Positions 34,084 through 43,060 of a stretch of 64,000 nucleotides of DNA are shown here, one piece after another. The notes beneath the pieces were generated by a model, which was not told the origin of the DNA, did not search any database, and saw only the letters and a list, made by a program, of their open reading frames with translations. Every line of letters begins with the position of its first letter. The first letter of the stretch is position 1. The DNA comes from Proteobacteria bacterium CG1_02_64_396 (GTDB lineage Bacteria > Pseudomonadota > MNWR01 > CG1-02-64-396): NCBI GenBank assembly GCA_001872725.1, contig MNWR01000029.1:29822-93821 (forward strand), in the 5' to 3' direction. A program made the position numbers and the translations under genes.

Positions 34084-35256
34084 ATGAACCCGACCCCAAC
34101 CCTGATGCAGATGCTCGCCGCCCTGATCGCCGCCCCCTCGGTGAGCAGCGTCTCCCCCGACTTCGATACCGGCAACCAAGCGGTGATCGGCCTGCTGGCC
34201 CAATGGCTGTCGGGGCTCGGCTTTGCGGTCGAGGTGCTGCCTCTGCCGGGTCGCCCCGGCAAGGCCAACCTGATCGCCACCCTCGGCAAGGGGCCAGGGG
34301 GGCTGGTGCTGGCGGGGCATACCGACACCGTCCCCTGCGATCCCCACCTCTGGCGCTTCGACCCCTTCAAGCTTACCGAGGAGGAGGGGCGCCTCTACGG
34401 TCTGGGCACCTGCGACATGAAGGGGTTTTTCCCCTTGGTGATCGAGGCGCTACGTGGTTTTGAGGCGGGGAGGAGGATCGATCCGGCCACTTTGACCGCT
34501 CCGATCATCGTGGTCGCCACCGCCGACGAAGAGAGCAGCATGGCCGGGGCGCTGGAGCTGGTGCGCTTGGGGCGACCCAAGGGGCGCTATGCGGTGATCG
34601 GGGAGCCTACGGGGCTTAAACCGGTGCGGATGCACAAGGGGATTCTGATGGAGTCGGTGCGGCTCACCGGTCGCTCGGGCCACTCCTCCGATCCCAGCCT
34701 GGGTTTATCGGCATTGGAGGGGATGAGCCAGGTGTTGGCCGACCTGATCGCCTGGCGCGGCCAGCTTCAGGCGCAACACCGCAACCCCGGTTTTCATGTG
34801 CCGGTGCCGACCCTGAATCTGGGGCGGATTCACGGCGGCGACAACCCCAATCGAATTTGCGGCCACTGCGAGCTGCACATCGACATTCGTCCCCTGCCGG
34901 GAATGGAGCTTGAGGAGCTGCGCCAAACCCTGGATGCACGGGTGGCCCAAGCGGTGGCGGGCAGCGGTTTGCAGATCGAGGTGACGCCGCTGTTCCCCGG
35001 GACCCCCGCCATGGAGACCCCCGCCACCTCGGCGTTGGTGCAGGCCGCCGAACGGTTGACCGGCCACAGCGCCGGGGCGGTCGCCTTCGGCACCGAGGGG
35101 CCCTACTTCACCGCGCTGGGGATGGAGACCTTGATCCTCGGCCCCGGCAACATCGACCAGGCCCACCAGCCCGACGAATGGCTCGGTTTGGAGCAAATCA
35201 ACCCCACCATCGCGCTGATCCGGCAACTGGTCACGCGGTTTTGCGGAGCCCGTTGA
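34084..35256 (+). CDS. argE: Acetylornithine deacetylase (M20 peptidase family)
   Basis: A 390-residue dinuclear metallohydrolase that removes acetate from N-acetylornithine in arginine synthesis. Metal and catalytic motifs: VLAGHTDTVPCD (~79), YGLGTCDMKGFFPLVIEAL (~110, bridging Asp), VATADEESSMAG (~145, catalytic Glu), GEPTGLKPVRMHKGI (~172) and the C-terminal ILGPGNIDQAHQPDEW (~358). The start ATG lacks a strong ribosome site but aligns with the family; an ATG 22 codons upstream adds basic, unconserved residues. It diverges from the GNAT-C39 gene. argD is in the same window, so the pathway is split. Confidence 0.88.
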   Translation: MNPTPTLMQMLAALIAAPSVSSVSPDFDTGNQAVIGLLAQWLSGLGFAVEVLPLPGRPGKANLIATLGKGPGGLVLAGHTDTVPCDPHLWRFDPFKLTEEEGRLYGLGTCDMKGFFPLVIEALRGFEAGRRIDPATLTAPIIVVATADEESSMAGALELVRLGRPKGRYAVIGEPTGLKPVRMHKGILMESVRLTGRSGHSSDPSLGLSALEGMSQVLADLIAWRGQLQAQHRNPGFHVPVPTLNLGRIHGGDNPNRICGHCELHIDIRPLPGMELEELRQTLDARVAQAVAGSGLQIEVTPLFPGTPAMETPATSALVQAAERLTGHSAGAVAFGTEGPYFTALGMETLILGPGNIDQAHQPDEWLGLEQINPTIALIRQLVTRFCGAR

Positions 35257-35343
35257 CGGCGTAAATGGGGGGCGCTAGCGTGGTGATATGTGGCATACCA
35301 CGGCATGCCCAGCCCCCTTTCTCGTCGCCCCAAGGAGTTCATC

Positions 35344-35805
35344 ATGCGTAATCTCATCGCCGCCGCCCTGTTGGGCTTTGCCCTCCTCCTGAGCCCGTTA
35401 ACCCCTAGCGCTCAGGCCGACGCACGCTCCCTAGTCGATTCCTACAGCGCCTCCGACCTGCGCTACATGCTTGAGGAGGCCAATATCTTCGACGAGGTCT
35501 CGACCAAGAGCGCCAATCAGGTTCTGGTCAAAAAAGATGGTCGGTCGGTATTGCTGATTATCTACGGCGACGGCGACCTGGGGATCTACTACGGTGCCCG
35601 CGGCACGATCCCTCTTCAGGCGATCAACGAGTGGAACAAGACCAAGCGACTGAGCCGCGCCTACCTCGACAACGATAACGACGTCGCCCTGGAGGCCGAT
35701 CTGCTCTCCAATGGTGGGATGAACGAAGAAAAGGTGGTCTCTTTTGTGAAGTTTTTCTTCCAGTCGGTCGGGCAATACGTCGATTTCGTACAGAAGAATA
35801 TGTGA
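35344..35805 (+). CDS. Secreted YbjN-domain protein
   Basis: A 153-residue protein with a cleavable signal peptide (LIAAALLGFALLLSPLTPSAQA, cut after ~25) and a YbjN-like domain (ASDLRYMLEEANIFDEV, VLLIIYGDGDLGIYYGARG, FVKFFFQSVGQYVDFVQ). YbjN domains resemble type III secretion chaperone folds; the secreted version has no defined role. AAGGAG six bases before ATG 35344 fixes the start. A strong terminator follows, so it is monocistronic. Confidence 0.88.
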   Translation: MRNLIAAALLGFALLLSPLTPSAQADARSLVDSYSASDLRYMLEEANIFDEVSTKSANQVLVKKDGRSVLLIIYGDGDLGIYYGARGTIPLQAINEWNKTKRLSRAYLDNDNDVALEADLLSNGGMNEEKVVSFVKFFFQSVGQYVDFVQKNM

Positions 35806-35811
35806 TGTCGG

Positions 35812-35837
35812 GGCGGCCCTCCGTCGGGAGGGCCGCC
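35812..35837 (+). terminator. Perfect 11-bp stem-loop terminator
   Basis: GGCGGCCCTCC-GTCG-GGAGGGCCGCC, starting six bases after the YbjN-domain gene stop and followed by TTCCCCC. Confidence 0.85.
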
Positions 35838-36119
35838 TTCCCCCTCTTGCCCGATTCTTCCGGCGCCAATCACCTGTAATTCCAACCTTTCTGCACCCCA
35901 TTCCCCCCCGAAATTTCGCTGGCATTTCCCCCCAATTGCGTCGTTTGATTGGCGCCTTCGTTGTTGCCTTTTCGTCCTCATCGAGGGCCATCGTGACCGC
36001 CGCCGCTTACACCTGACCTCCCCCCCTCCTCGTCGTAACCCCACACAATTTGGACGGAACCCAGCGACCTTACCTCAGGCTGCCGCTTCCGCTGTGCATG
36101 CCCTTTTTTGGGGATGTTC

Positions 36120-36728
36120 ATGATCGACGTGCATCTGCTGGACCCTGCCGACGACTGTTTGTCCTGGCTCGCAGCCCAGATCGACGCCCACGCCGGCGAA
36201 TTGGGTTTGCTCCCCGACGACGGCAAATACCTCTTCATCGCCATGCTCAACCACGCCCACTTCAGCACCGACAGCCACCGCCCCTTGGTTGCCCAGGTGG
36301 ATGGTGTCAACGCCGGACTGGCCCTGGTTTTTAAACCGCCGAAAAAGGGGGGAATTCACAAGCTGGCGGCGCTCTACGTGCTGCCGCAATACCGGGGGAT
36401 GGGGGTGGGGGCATTGCTGCTGCAGCGGGCGCTGGGGTTGGGGAGCAAGTCGGAGCCGACCGTCGTCGCCGCGACCCCGGCGGCGGCGGCCTACTACCAC
36501 AACCGGGGACTGATTGCCGACGCCATCTGCCCCGATGGCAGCATCAATATGGTGCAGCGCAAGCTCACCCCCAGGCAGACCGCTATTGGTTCATATGAGC
36601 TCTTCGCCACCGGTCGGCAGATCGTGGCGATGTGCCCCGAGGGGCAACGGGAGGGGTTGTGGCAGGCGGTGGGGAACGAGCTGGCGCGGTTTGCTTGGCC
36701 CGAGGTAGAGACGCCGCTGGCGGGGTAG
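36120..36728 (+). CDS. GNAT-family N-acetyltransferase
   Basis: A 202-residue acetyltransferase. The acetyl-CoA binding region is LAALYVLPQYRGMGVGALLLQRALG (~83-107), and TVVAATPAAAAYYHNRGLI (~115) is the usual C-terminal substrate region. Starts at ATG 36114 or TTG 36108 are also in frame; 36120 is best spaced from the GGGG. Substrate unknown. The 35840-36110 stretch before it holds no gene I can support. Confidence 0.8.
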   Translation: MIDVHLLDPADDCLSWLAAQIDAHAGELGLLPDDGKYLFIAMLNHAHFSTDSHRPLVAQVDGVNAGLALVFKPPKKGGIHKLAALYVLPQYRGMGVGALLLQRALGLGSKSEPTVVAATPAAAAYYHNRGLIADAICPDGSINMVQRKLTPRQTAIGSYELFATGRQIVAMCPEGQREGLWQAVGNELARFAWPEVETPLAG

Positions 36729-36786
36729 GGGTTTGCGTGGGGGCGATTTGGGGTTACAAGGGGGTCGCTGGCGACGGTGCGCAACG

Positions 36787-36945
36787 ATGGCGCGGGCAAA
36801 CGCATTTTTTGCGGCGAATACCTGGTGGAGCTCTTCGCCGACGGCAGCCGCAGTAGACGTCGCCATGGGCAACGGCGAAACGGTGAGCCGATCGGTCTCG
36901 TTTGGACGCAGCATGTTTCCGCTCATCGAGGCGTTGGTGACGTAG
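36787..36945 (+). CDS. Small hypothetical ORF upstream of a putative membrane peptide
   Basis: A 52-residue frame (from MARANAFFAANTWW, ending FGRSMFPLIEALVT). Its stop is immediately followed by GGAGGAGGG, the ribosome site of the next small frame. No family is recognised and coding status is uncertain; the tight spacing is the only support. Confidence 0.25.
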   Translation: MARANAFFAANTWWSSSPTAAAVDVAMGNGETVSRSVSFGRSMFPLIEALVT

Positions 36946-36961
36946 GAGGAGGGACAACGCG

Positions 36962-37165
<204 letters not shown>

Positions 37166-37335
37166 TGGGTGCCCTTTTTCAAGCACGACAAAAGTCCGAT
37201 GGCGCGCCGTGGTTTCCCCTTCAAAGGGGACGACTGCAATCCCTCCCGCCCCCTCTTGTGCAACGGGGGGCGTTGTGAAGTCGTGATGTCGTCCCGCGTC
37301 TGGTCCTACCGTCTTTGAAGGAGCAAGGAGCCCCA

Positions 37336-37989
37336 ATGACAACTTTCCCGAACAACCGCCCTTATCGAGTTTCAAGACTGCTCGGTATTGCGATGGGTTT
37401 GGCCGCAGCATCGTTGCCCGCCTGGGGCATGCCCATCGCGGGCTCCATCGATCACGGCCAGTTCCACGTCCTGTTGAGCTTTGACGAGGATGGTTTCGAC
37501 ACACCGCCTTCAACGGCATTGAACCTGACAGGGACCGCCTACCCCCTGTTTGCATCCGCCCCTCAAATCGTGGAACTCCCCCAACAACGGGATTCCGAAG
37601 ACGATTTCACCGACGAACCGGTACGTATGGGTTTGACTGGAGACGAGCAAAGTTGGGATCGCGCTTTCTTCGTACTGCACGACGATCCGCAACACTGGCT
37701 CGGCAACGCTCCCAGCGAAACGGATGTGCGCAGTTTTTACCGTTTCTTTGCCCATGACCGCTGGGGGTCCAACTTCGTCCCTTCCTCGTTGCTCGATGCC
37801 CCGCTCGAAGAACTGGCTCCAGCGACCAACGTGACCGTTCTCTTCGCCACCGACGTCGACCACGACGGCCACAACGAATTGTGGATGACCTATCGGCTGA
37901 TGTGGGGAGAGCTGGGGCGGATGGTTTGGGAGGCCGACGACAACGGTGCTTGGGTCAACCTCGCCAATCGGTGTTTCAACTGCGATTAA
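37336..37989 (+). CDS. Secreted hypothetical protein with a calcium-loop-like motif
   Basis: A 217-residue exported protein of unknown function. Signal peptide: basic start (NNRPYRVSR) then LLGIAMGLAAASLPAWG, cleaved near residue 33. The C-terminal part contains FATDVDHDGHNELWM, a DxDxDG loop as in calcium-binding or FG-GAP-type repeats. Two late cysteines (CFNC) occur near the C-terminus. AAGGAG five bases before ATG 37336 supports the start. No family can be named. Confidence 0.75.
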   Translation: MTTFPNNRPYRVSRLLGIAMGLAAASLPAWGMPIAGSIDHGQFHVLLSFDEDGFDTPPSTALNLTGTAYPLFASAPQIVELPQQRDSEDDFTDEPVRMGLTGDEQSWDRAFFVLHDDPQHWLGNAPSETDVRSFYRFFAHDRWGSNFVPSSLLDAPLEELAPATNVTVLFATDVDHDGHNELWMTYRLMWGELGRMVWEADDNGAWVNLANRCFNCD

Positions 37990-38070
37990 CCCCGGCGGTT
38001 GTCCACAATATTTGACGTCCGTCCACAATCATGAACAATCCCCCCGCTCTTCTACCCCTACGGAGGCGGC

Positions 38071-38643
38071 GTGCAGACCTTTATCCAGACCATCAAACAG
38101 CTCCGGGCCGACCGGGGGCTCTCCTTGCGGGGGCTGGCCGAGGCGGCGGGGTTGTCGGCTTCGGCGCTGTCGCAGATTGAGGCGGGGCAGGTCTCCCCTT
38201 CGGTGGCGACCCTCGAAAAAATCGCCACCGCCCTGGGGGTTTCGATCACCGCCCTGTTTGCGGTGCCCGAAACCAGCGAGGGGCCGCGCATCGTCTCTTT
38301 GGCAGGGCAGCCAACCTACTCCCTGGGCGATGCGGTCCACTTCACCCCGCTGGGCCACAAAACCAGTCAAGCCACCTTCGAACCGGTCCATATCCGCCTC
38401 GATCCGGGGGGGAGTTTTTCCGACCGTCCCTACACCGTTTCAGAGGGTGAAGAGTTCGTCTGGGTGCGGCATGGCTCGGTGGTGCTGGTGCTGGACGACC
38501 ACGAACACCGTATCGACGAGATGCACGGCGTCGCCTTCGATCCCGCCCGCCCCCACAACTGGATCAACCCCGGCGAGCAGCCGGTGGAGTTGATCCTGAT
38601 CCGCCCCCGGCCCGCCCAACGGGGCGGGGAGGGGGGCAAATGA
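38071..38643 (+). CDS. XRE-family regulator with C-terminal cupin domain
   Basis: A 190-residue transcription factor. Residues ~5-65 are an HTH (IKQLRADRGLSLRGLAEAAG, SASALSQIEAGQVSPSVATL); residues ~110-185 form a cupin (FSDRPYTVSEGEEFVWVRHG, DEMHGVAFDPARPHNWINPG) likely to bind a small ligand. The GTG start is preceded by GGAGG. It is the last regulator before the Ehr-like complex, 190 bases upstream of hyfB on the same strand, and could control it. Confidence 0.9.
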   Translation: MQTFIQTIKQLRADRGLSLRGLAEAAGLSASALSQIEAGQVSPSVATLEKIATALGVSITALFAVPETSEGPRIVSLAGQPTYSLGDAVHFTPLGHKTSQATFEPVHIRLDPGGSFSDRPYTVSEGEEFVWVRHGSVVLVLDDHEHRIDEMHGVAFDPARPHNWINPGEQPVELILIRPRPAQRGGEGGK

Positions 38644-38833
38644 GCCTTTACGGGACCGGGATCCGTCGCGGCATGGCGGGGATGGACGCCAGATCTTGCC
38701 GGGGGGGGATTTCCAGCCTGTCGGCGGATGCGCTGCGTTTATCCACCCTACGACCCGTCCCCACCCATCCGACATCCCGCCTACAACCACCCCCCTCCCC
38801 AGCTCTGGGGCGGGGGGACAAAGCATCCCGACG
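38644..38833. repeat. Repeat-bearing gap before the hyf-like cluster
   Basis: One copy of the dispersed GCTTATCCACCCTAC-type element lies at 38724-38751. No ORF is supported. Confidence 0.75.
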
Positions 38834-40861
38834 ATGACGCACCTCCAGCTTGCCCTGCTCGCCCTGGGACTCGCCCTGGGCAGCGCAATCCTGGCGCTGC
38901 TGCTGGCTGGATCGCGTCGCTGGCAGCGCCGCCTGAGCTTGACCCTCCTGATCGCCTCGGGATGTGCGGCGGTGTTGGGGGGGGTGGGGGGATTGCTGGC
39001 CCCCGAGCCGACCGCCATGACCCTGCCGCTGGGGCTCCCCTGGTTGCCGCTGCACCTGCGCCTTGATCCTTTGGGGGGGCTGTTCTTGGCGTTGGTGGGG
39101 GGACTGACGGCGTTCGTTGGGATCTACAGCCTGGGCTACATCCGCCACCTCGACCCCAGACGCCCCCGTACCCCGTTGCTGATCGCCACCGGCATCTTCG
39201 TCTTCGGCATGATGGGGGTGTGTCTGGCCGACGACATGCTCGCCTTCATGATCCTCTGGGAGCTGATGAGTGTGGCCTCGTACGTGCTGGTCGCCTTCGA
39301 GCACGAAGAAAAAACCAATCGCGACGCCGCCTTTTTGTACCTGCTGATCGCCCACGCCGGGGCCATTGCGATTCTGATCGCCTACGGCATCTTGGCCACC
39401 TTCGGCGGTGGGCTGACCTTCGACGCCATGCGGGCGGCGCAGCCTTCCTCCGTCTGGGCGGGGGCTGCCTTCCTGCTGGCGTTGCTCGGCTTTGGCGCCA
39501 AGGCGGGGCTGGCGCCGCTGCACGTCTGGCTCCCCGAGGCTCACCCCGCCGCCCCTGCACCGATCTCGGCGCTGATGAGCGGGGCGATGCTCAAGGTCGC
39601 CATTTTCGGCTTTTTGCGCTTCACCCTCGATTTGCTCGGGGTTGAGGCTATGGCCCCCTGGTGGGGGGCGGTGGTGGTGGCGTTGGGGTCGGGCTCGGCG
39701 CTGACCGGGGCGCTGCTGGCATTTCAGCAAAGCGACCTCAAGCGGCTGCTGGCGTGCAGCTCGATTGAAAACGTCGGCATCGTCTTCATCGGGCTGGGCT
39801 TAAGCCTGATTTTTCTGGGTTATCGCCTACCGGGGCTGGCGGCGTTGGCGCTGATCGCCGCCCTCTACCACAGCCTCAACCACGCCCTGTTCAAGTCGCT
39901 GCTCTTCATGGGGGCCGGGGCGGTGATTCACGGCACCGGACGGGCCAATCTGGAACACCTGGGGGGGCTGATCCGCTTCATGCCGATCACCGGGTTCTTC
40001 TTTTTGGTCGGTGCCATGGCGATCGCCGGACTCCCCCCGCTCAACGGTTTTGTCTCGGAGTGGCTGACCTTTCAAGCGGCGCTGCTTTCCCCCCAATTGC
40101 CCAACCATCTGTTCAACGCCCTGCTCCCCATTTCGGCCGCCATGCTCGCCCTGACCGGGGCGTTATCGGCGGCGATTATGGTCAAGGGGTACGGGATCGC
40201 CTTCCTCGGGGTGCCCCGCTCGGCGGCGGTCCACCACGCCCACGAACCGGGCTTTTGGATGCTGGCGGGGATGGCTCTCCCCGCCCTGGGCTGCCTGGTG
40301 CTCGGCATCCTGCCCACCGCCGTAATCCCCCTGCTCGACGCCATTCCCCAAGCGTTGCTCGGCCACGGCATTGCTGCCGAGGTGGGACACAACGGCTGGC
40401 TTTGGTTGACCCCGGTGGCGCCGGAGCGGGCCAGCTATTCGGGGGGGGCGGTGGCTTTGGGGCTGCTGCTGGCGGGGGGGATCGTCTGGCTGGCGCTGCG
40501 TCGCCGCGGCGGGGCGCCACGACGGGTCGAGATCTGGGATTGCGGTTTCCCCGGGATCACCTCGCGCATGACGATCACGGGGCTGGGGATGTCGCAGATG
40601 CTACGCCAGGTCTTCGACGCCTTTCATGCCGTCCCCAGCGAGGTGCGGCGCGGCGATCACGGCCACCGCAGCCTGCCGTCCGCCATGAAGGTTAAGGTGA
40701 CGATCAAGGATCGCATCTGGGAGACCTTCTATCTCCCCATCGGGGAGCTGACCTTGTGGTTGGCCAAACATGTGGTGCGGCTGCAAACCGGGAAGGTCCA
40801 CATCTATCTGACCTATTCGTTTGTGACGGTTTTGGTACTCATGGCGGTGGTGAGTCTATGA
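38834..40861 (+). CDS. hyfB: Hydrogenase-4-like membrane subunit B (proton-pumping NuoL/M type)
   Basis: A 675-residue antiporter-like subunit with ~14-16 membrane spans. Recognisable segments: ILWELMSVASYVLVAFEHEE (~150), GFGAKAGLAPLHVWLPEAHP (~222), SDLKRLLACSSIENVGIVFI (~305), ALYHSLNHALFKSLLFMGAG with the channel lysine/histidine region (~345), and the HyfB-specific soluble C-terminus RRVEIWDCGFPG / MKVKVTIKDRIWETFYLPIG. It should couple electron transfer to ion translocation. The stop overlaps hyfC as ATGA. Confidence 0.93.
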   Translation: MTHLQLALLALGLALGSAILALLLAGSRRWQRRLSLTLLIASGCAAVLGGVGGLLAPEPTAMTLPLGLPWLPLHLRLDPLGGLFLALVGGLTAFVGIYSLGYIRHLDPRRPRTPLLIATGIFVFGMMGVCLADDMLAFMILWELMSVASYVLVAFEHEEKTNRDAAFLYLLIAHAGAIAILIAYGILATFGGGLTFDAMRAAQPSSVWAGAAFLLALLGFGAKAGLAPLHVWLPEAHPAAPAPISALMSGAMLKVAIFGFLRFTLDLLGVEAMAPWWGAVVVALGSGSALTGALLAFQQSDLKRLLACSSIENVGIVFIGLGLSLIFLGYRLPGLAALALIAALYHSLNHALFKSLLFMGAGAVIHGTGRANLEHLGGLIRFMPITGFFFLVGAMAIAGLPPLNGFVSEWLTFQAALLSPQLPNHLFNALLPISAAMLALTGALSAAIMVKGYGIAFLGVPRSAAVHHAHEPGFWMLAGMALPALGCLVLGILPTAVIPLLDAIPQALLGHGIAAEVGHNGWLWLTPVAPERASYSGGAVALGLLLAGGIVWLALRRRGGAPRRVEIWDCGFPGITSRMTITGLGMSQMLRQVFDAFHAVPSEVRRGDHGHRSLPSAMKVKVTIKDRIWETFYLPIGELTLWLAKHVVRLQTGKVHIYLTYSFVTVLVLMAVVSL

Positions 40862-41799
40862 GCACTTGGCTCCGTCCTTTGCTTGAAACCCTGCTGCTGG
40901 CAGGTCTCGCTCCGCTCGCCACTGGCCTGCTGCGCTGGTTCAAGGCGCATCTGCAAAACCGGCAGGGTCCACCGCTGCTGCAACCCTACCGCGACCTGCT
41001 CAAGCTGCTGGCCAAGCAACCGCTGGTTCCCGAGCCGAGCTCCTGGATCTTCCGCGCCGCCCCCTACATCGGCTTTGCGGCGATTGTGGTGGCGGCCGCC
41101 ATCGTGCCGGTGCTCTCGATCCCCTCGCCGCTCACCGCCCTGGGCGACGTCATTGTGCTGGCGGCGCTGTTCGCCCTGGCCCGGTTTTTCACGGCGCTGG
41201 CGGCGCTCGACACCGGCACCCCTTTCGGTGGCATGGGAGCCAGCCGCGAGATGAGCATCGCCTCTTTGGCGGAACCGGCCATGTTGATGGCCATTTTTGT
41301 ACTGTCGCTGGCGGCCCACAGCACGAATCTGTCGGTGATGATCGATTCGACCCTCAACGCCGGGCTGGTGCTGCGCCCCTCGGTCGCTTTCGCCTTGATC
41401 GCCATGGTGCTGGTGGCGCTGGCCGAGACGGGGCGGCTGCCGGTCGACAACCCCGCCACCCACCTCGAACTGACCATGATCCACGAGGCGATGGTGCTCG
41501 AATACTCGGGAAGATATCTGGCGCTGATCGAGTGGGCACAGCAGATCAAGCTGCTGCTCTTCGTCACCCTGATCCTCAACCTCTTCGCCCCCTGGGGAAT
41601 CGCCGACGCTGCCGGAGATTGGTGGATCGCCCTGGTCGCCTGGGTCTTGAAGGTCGTGGCGCTGCTCGGGCTGTTGGGGGTGCTGGAAACCACCGTGGCC
41701 AAGATGCGGATCTTCCGGGTGCCGGAATACCTGGGGGCCGCCTTCGCCATCGGGATGTTGGGGATGTTGACCCACTTCATTTTGGAGGTGGGGGTATGA
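40858..41799 (+). CDS. hyfC: Hydrogenase-4-like membrane subunit C (NuoH type)
   Basis: A 313-residue membrane anchor of the complex, homologous to NuoH, forming the junction between the peripheral arm and the pump. NuoH signatures are visible: NRQGPPLLQPYRDLLKLLAK (~36), EMSIASLAEPAMLMAIF (~137) and ETGRLPVDNPATHLELTMIH (~190). Translationally coupled to hyfB. The next subunit gene does not follow directly; 589 bases of repeats intervene. Confidence 0.93.
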   Translation: MSTWLRPLLETLLLAGLAPLATGLLRWFKAHLQNRQGPPLLQPYRDLLKLLAKQPLVPEPSSWIFRAAPYIGFAAIVVAAAIVPVLSIPSPLTALGDVIVLAALFALARFFTALAALDTGTPFGGMGASREMSIASLAEPAMLMAIFVLSLAAHSTNLSVMIDSTLNAGLVLRPSVAFALIAMVLVALAETGRLPVDNPATHLELTMIHEAMVLEYSGRYLALIEWAQQIKLLLFVTLILNLFAPWGIADAAGDWWIALVAWVLKVVALLGLLGVLETTVAKMRIFRVPEYLGAAFAIGMLGMLTHFILEVGV

Positions 41800-42388
41800 G
41801 GGGGAAGACGGGGGTTCATCGAGGCATGGTGGATGCGCTGCGCTTATCCACCCTACATGGCCACCCCACCACCTGTGCCTGTGGGAGCGGACCGTCCGCT
41901 CACCCTGAGCCTGTCGAAGGGGCGCGAATGGCCGGGAGAAGGTCGCCCCAACCCTGCCCAACTCCCAACAACCCTGCTTCCCTTCGGCCACATGGTGGCC
42001 TGCCACAGGCGAACGCGGTGGTTGGGGGTCGGCGGGGGACGGCGCCGGTTTTCCCCCTCGCCCCCCTAGGGGGAGAGGGTCGGGGTGAGGGGGCCGCTGT
42101 GCGGGGGCCAGCGGGCCAAGCAACCGAAAGCTCCCGCGTGGGCCCTGTCTCAACACAACCAACCGCCCCTCTGCGACCCCCCCTCACCCTAACCTACGCT
42201 CACCCTGAGCCTGTCGAAGGGTCCCCCCAAGCGGGGCGAGGGGACGAGGGCCGCCCCGAAACCCATGCGCTCCCCCCGAAGGCGTCATTCCAGGGGCGCG
42301 CAGGGGAGCCCCGGAATGACGCCGTGAGGGGTCGTTGGGTCGATAAGCGCAGCGCCTCCACCTCCCTCTTCCCCCCCGAGCCCCGCCC
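41800..42388. repeat. Repeat-filled 589-base gap inside the hyf-like cluster
   Basis: The gap between hyfC and hyfE contains two copies of the GCTTATCCACCCTAC-type element in opposite orientations (41828-41855 and 42337-42362), a REP-like GTGGGAGCGGACCGTCCGC, two copies of TCACCCTGAGCCTGTCGAAG (41899 and 42200), and a long GGGGGAGAGGGTCGGGGTGA-type hairpin near 42050-42090. No gene is supported. Confidence 0.85.
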
Positions 42389-43060
42389 ATGAATGATCTG
42401 GCCACCCAAGCGATCAGCGTTCTGGCGGCCTTGGTGCTGCTGATCGCCTTCGGCCTGCTCGCCCAGCGCCGCATGCTCGGGCTGCTACGCCTCTACGCCT
42501 TGCAGGGCGTGGTGTTGGCGGGGGCGGCGGGGTTGGTGGGGTATGTTTCGGGCAGCCACGAGCTGTATCTCTCGGCCCTGCTCACCCTGCTTTTAAAAGG
42601 GATCGTGCTGCCCGCTTGGTTGTGGAGGATCATCGTACGGCTGCATGTCGAGCGTGAGGTCGAAACCCTGGTCAACATCCCCGCCACCCTGCTGATCGGC
42701 ACCGGGCTGGTCATCTTCAGCTACTTCGTCGCCGCCCCGGTCAGCGAGCTTTCGACCCTGGTCACCCGCAACACCCTGGCGATTGCCCTGTCGGGGGTGC
42801 TGCTGGGGATGCTCATGATGATCACCCGCAAGAAGGCGATCACCCAGGTCATCGGCTTTTTGGCCATGGAAAACGCCCTGTTCTTCGCCGCCACCGCCGC
42901 CACCTACGGCATGCCGATGATCGTCGAACTCGGGGTCGCCTTCGACGTACTGATGGCCGCCATTATCTTCGGCATCTTTTTCTTTCAGATCAGCACCACC
43001 TTCGAATCGCTCGATCTCGACAAACTCACCCACCTGCGCGAAGAGGGGGATTCGGAGTGA
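42389..43060 (+). CDS. hyfE: Hydrogenase-4-like membrane subunit E
   Basis: A 223-residue membrane protein whose C-terminal half is NuoK-like. Spans include AISVLAALVLLIAFGLLAQ, LLGLLRLYALQGVVLAGAAG (~35), NTLAIALSGVLLGMLMMITR (~130) and VIGFLAMENALFFAATAATY with the conserved glutamate (~155). It should contribute to ion translocation. Its stop overlaps the hyfF start as GTGA. Confidence 0.92.
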   Translation: MNDLATQAISVLAALVLLIAFGLLAQRRMLGLLRLYALQGVVLAGAAGLVGYVSGSHELYLSALLTLLLKGIVLPAWLWRIIVRLHVEREVETLVNIPATLLIGTGLVIFSYFVAAPVSELSTLVTRNTLAIALSGVLLGMLMMITRKKAITQVIGFLAMENALFFAATAATYGMPMIVELGVAFDVLMAAIIFGIFFFQISTTFESLDLDKLTHLREEGDSE

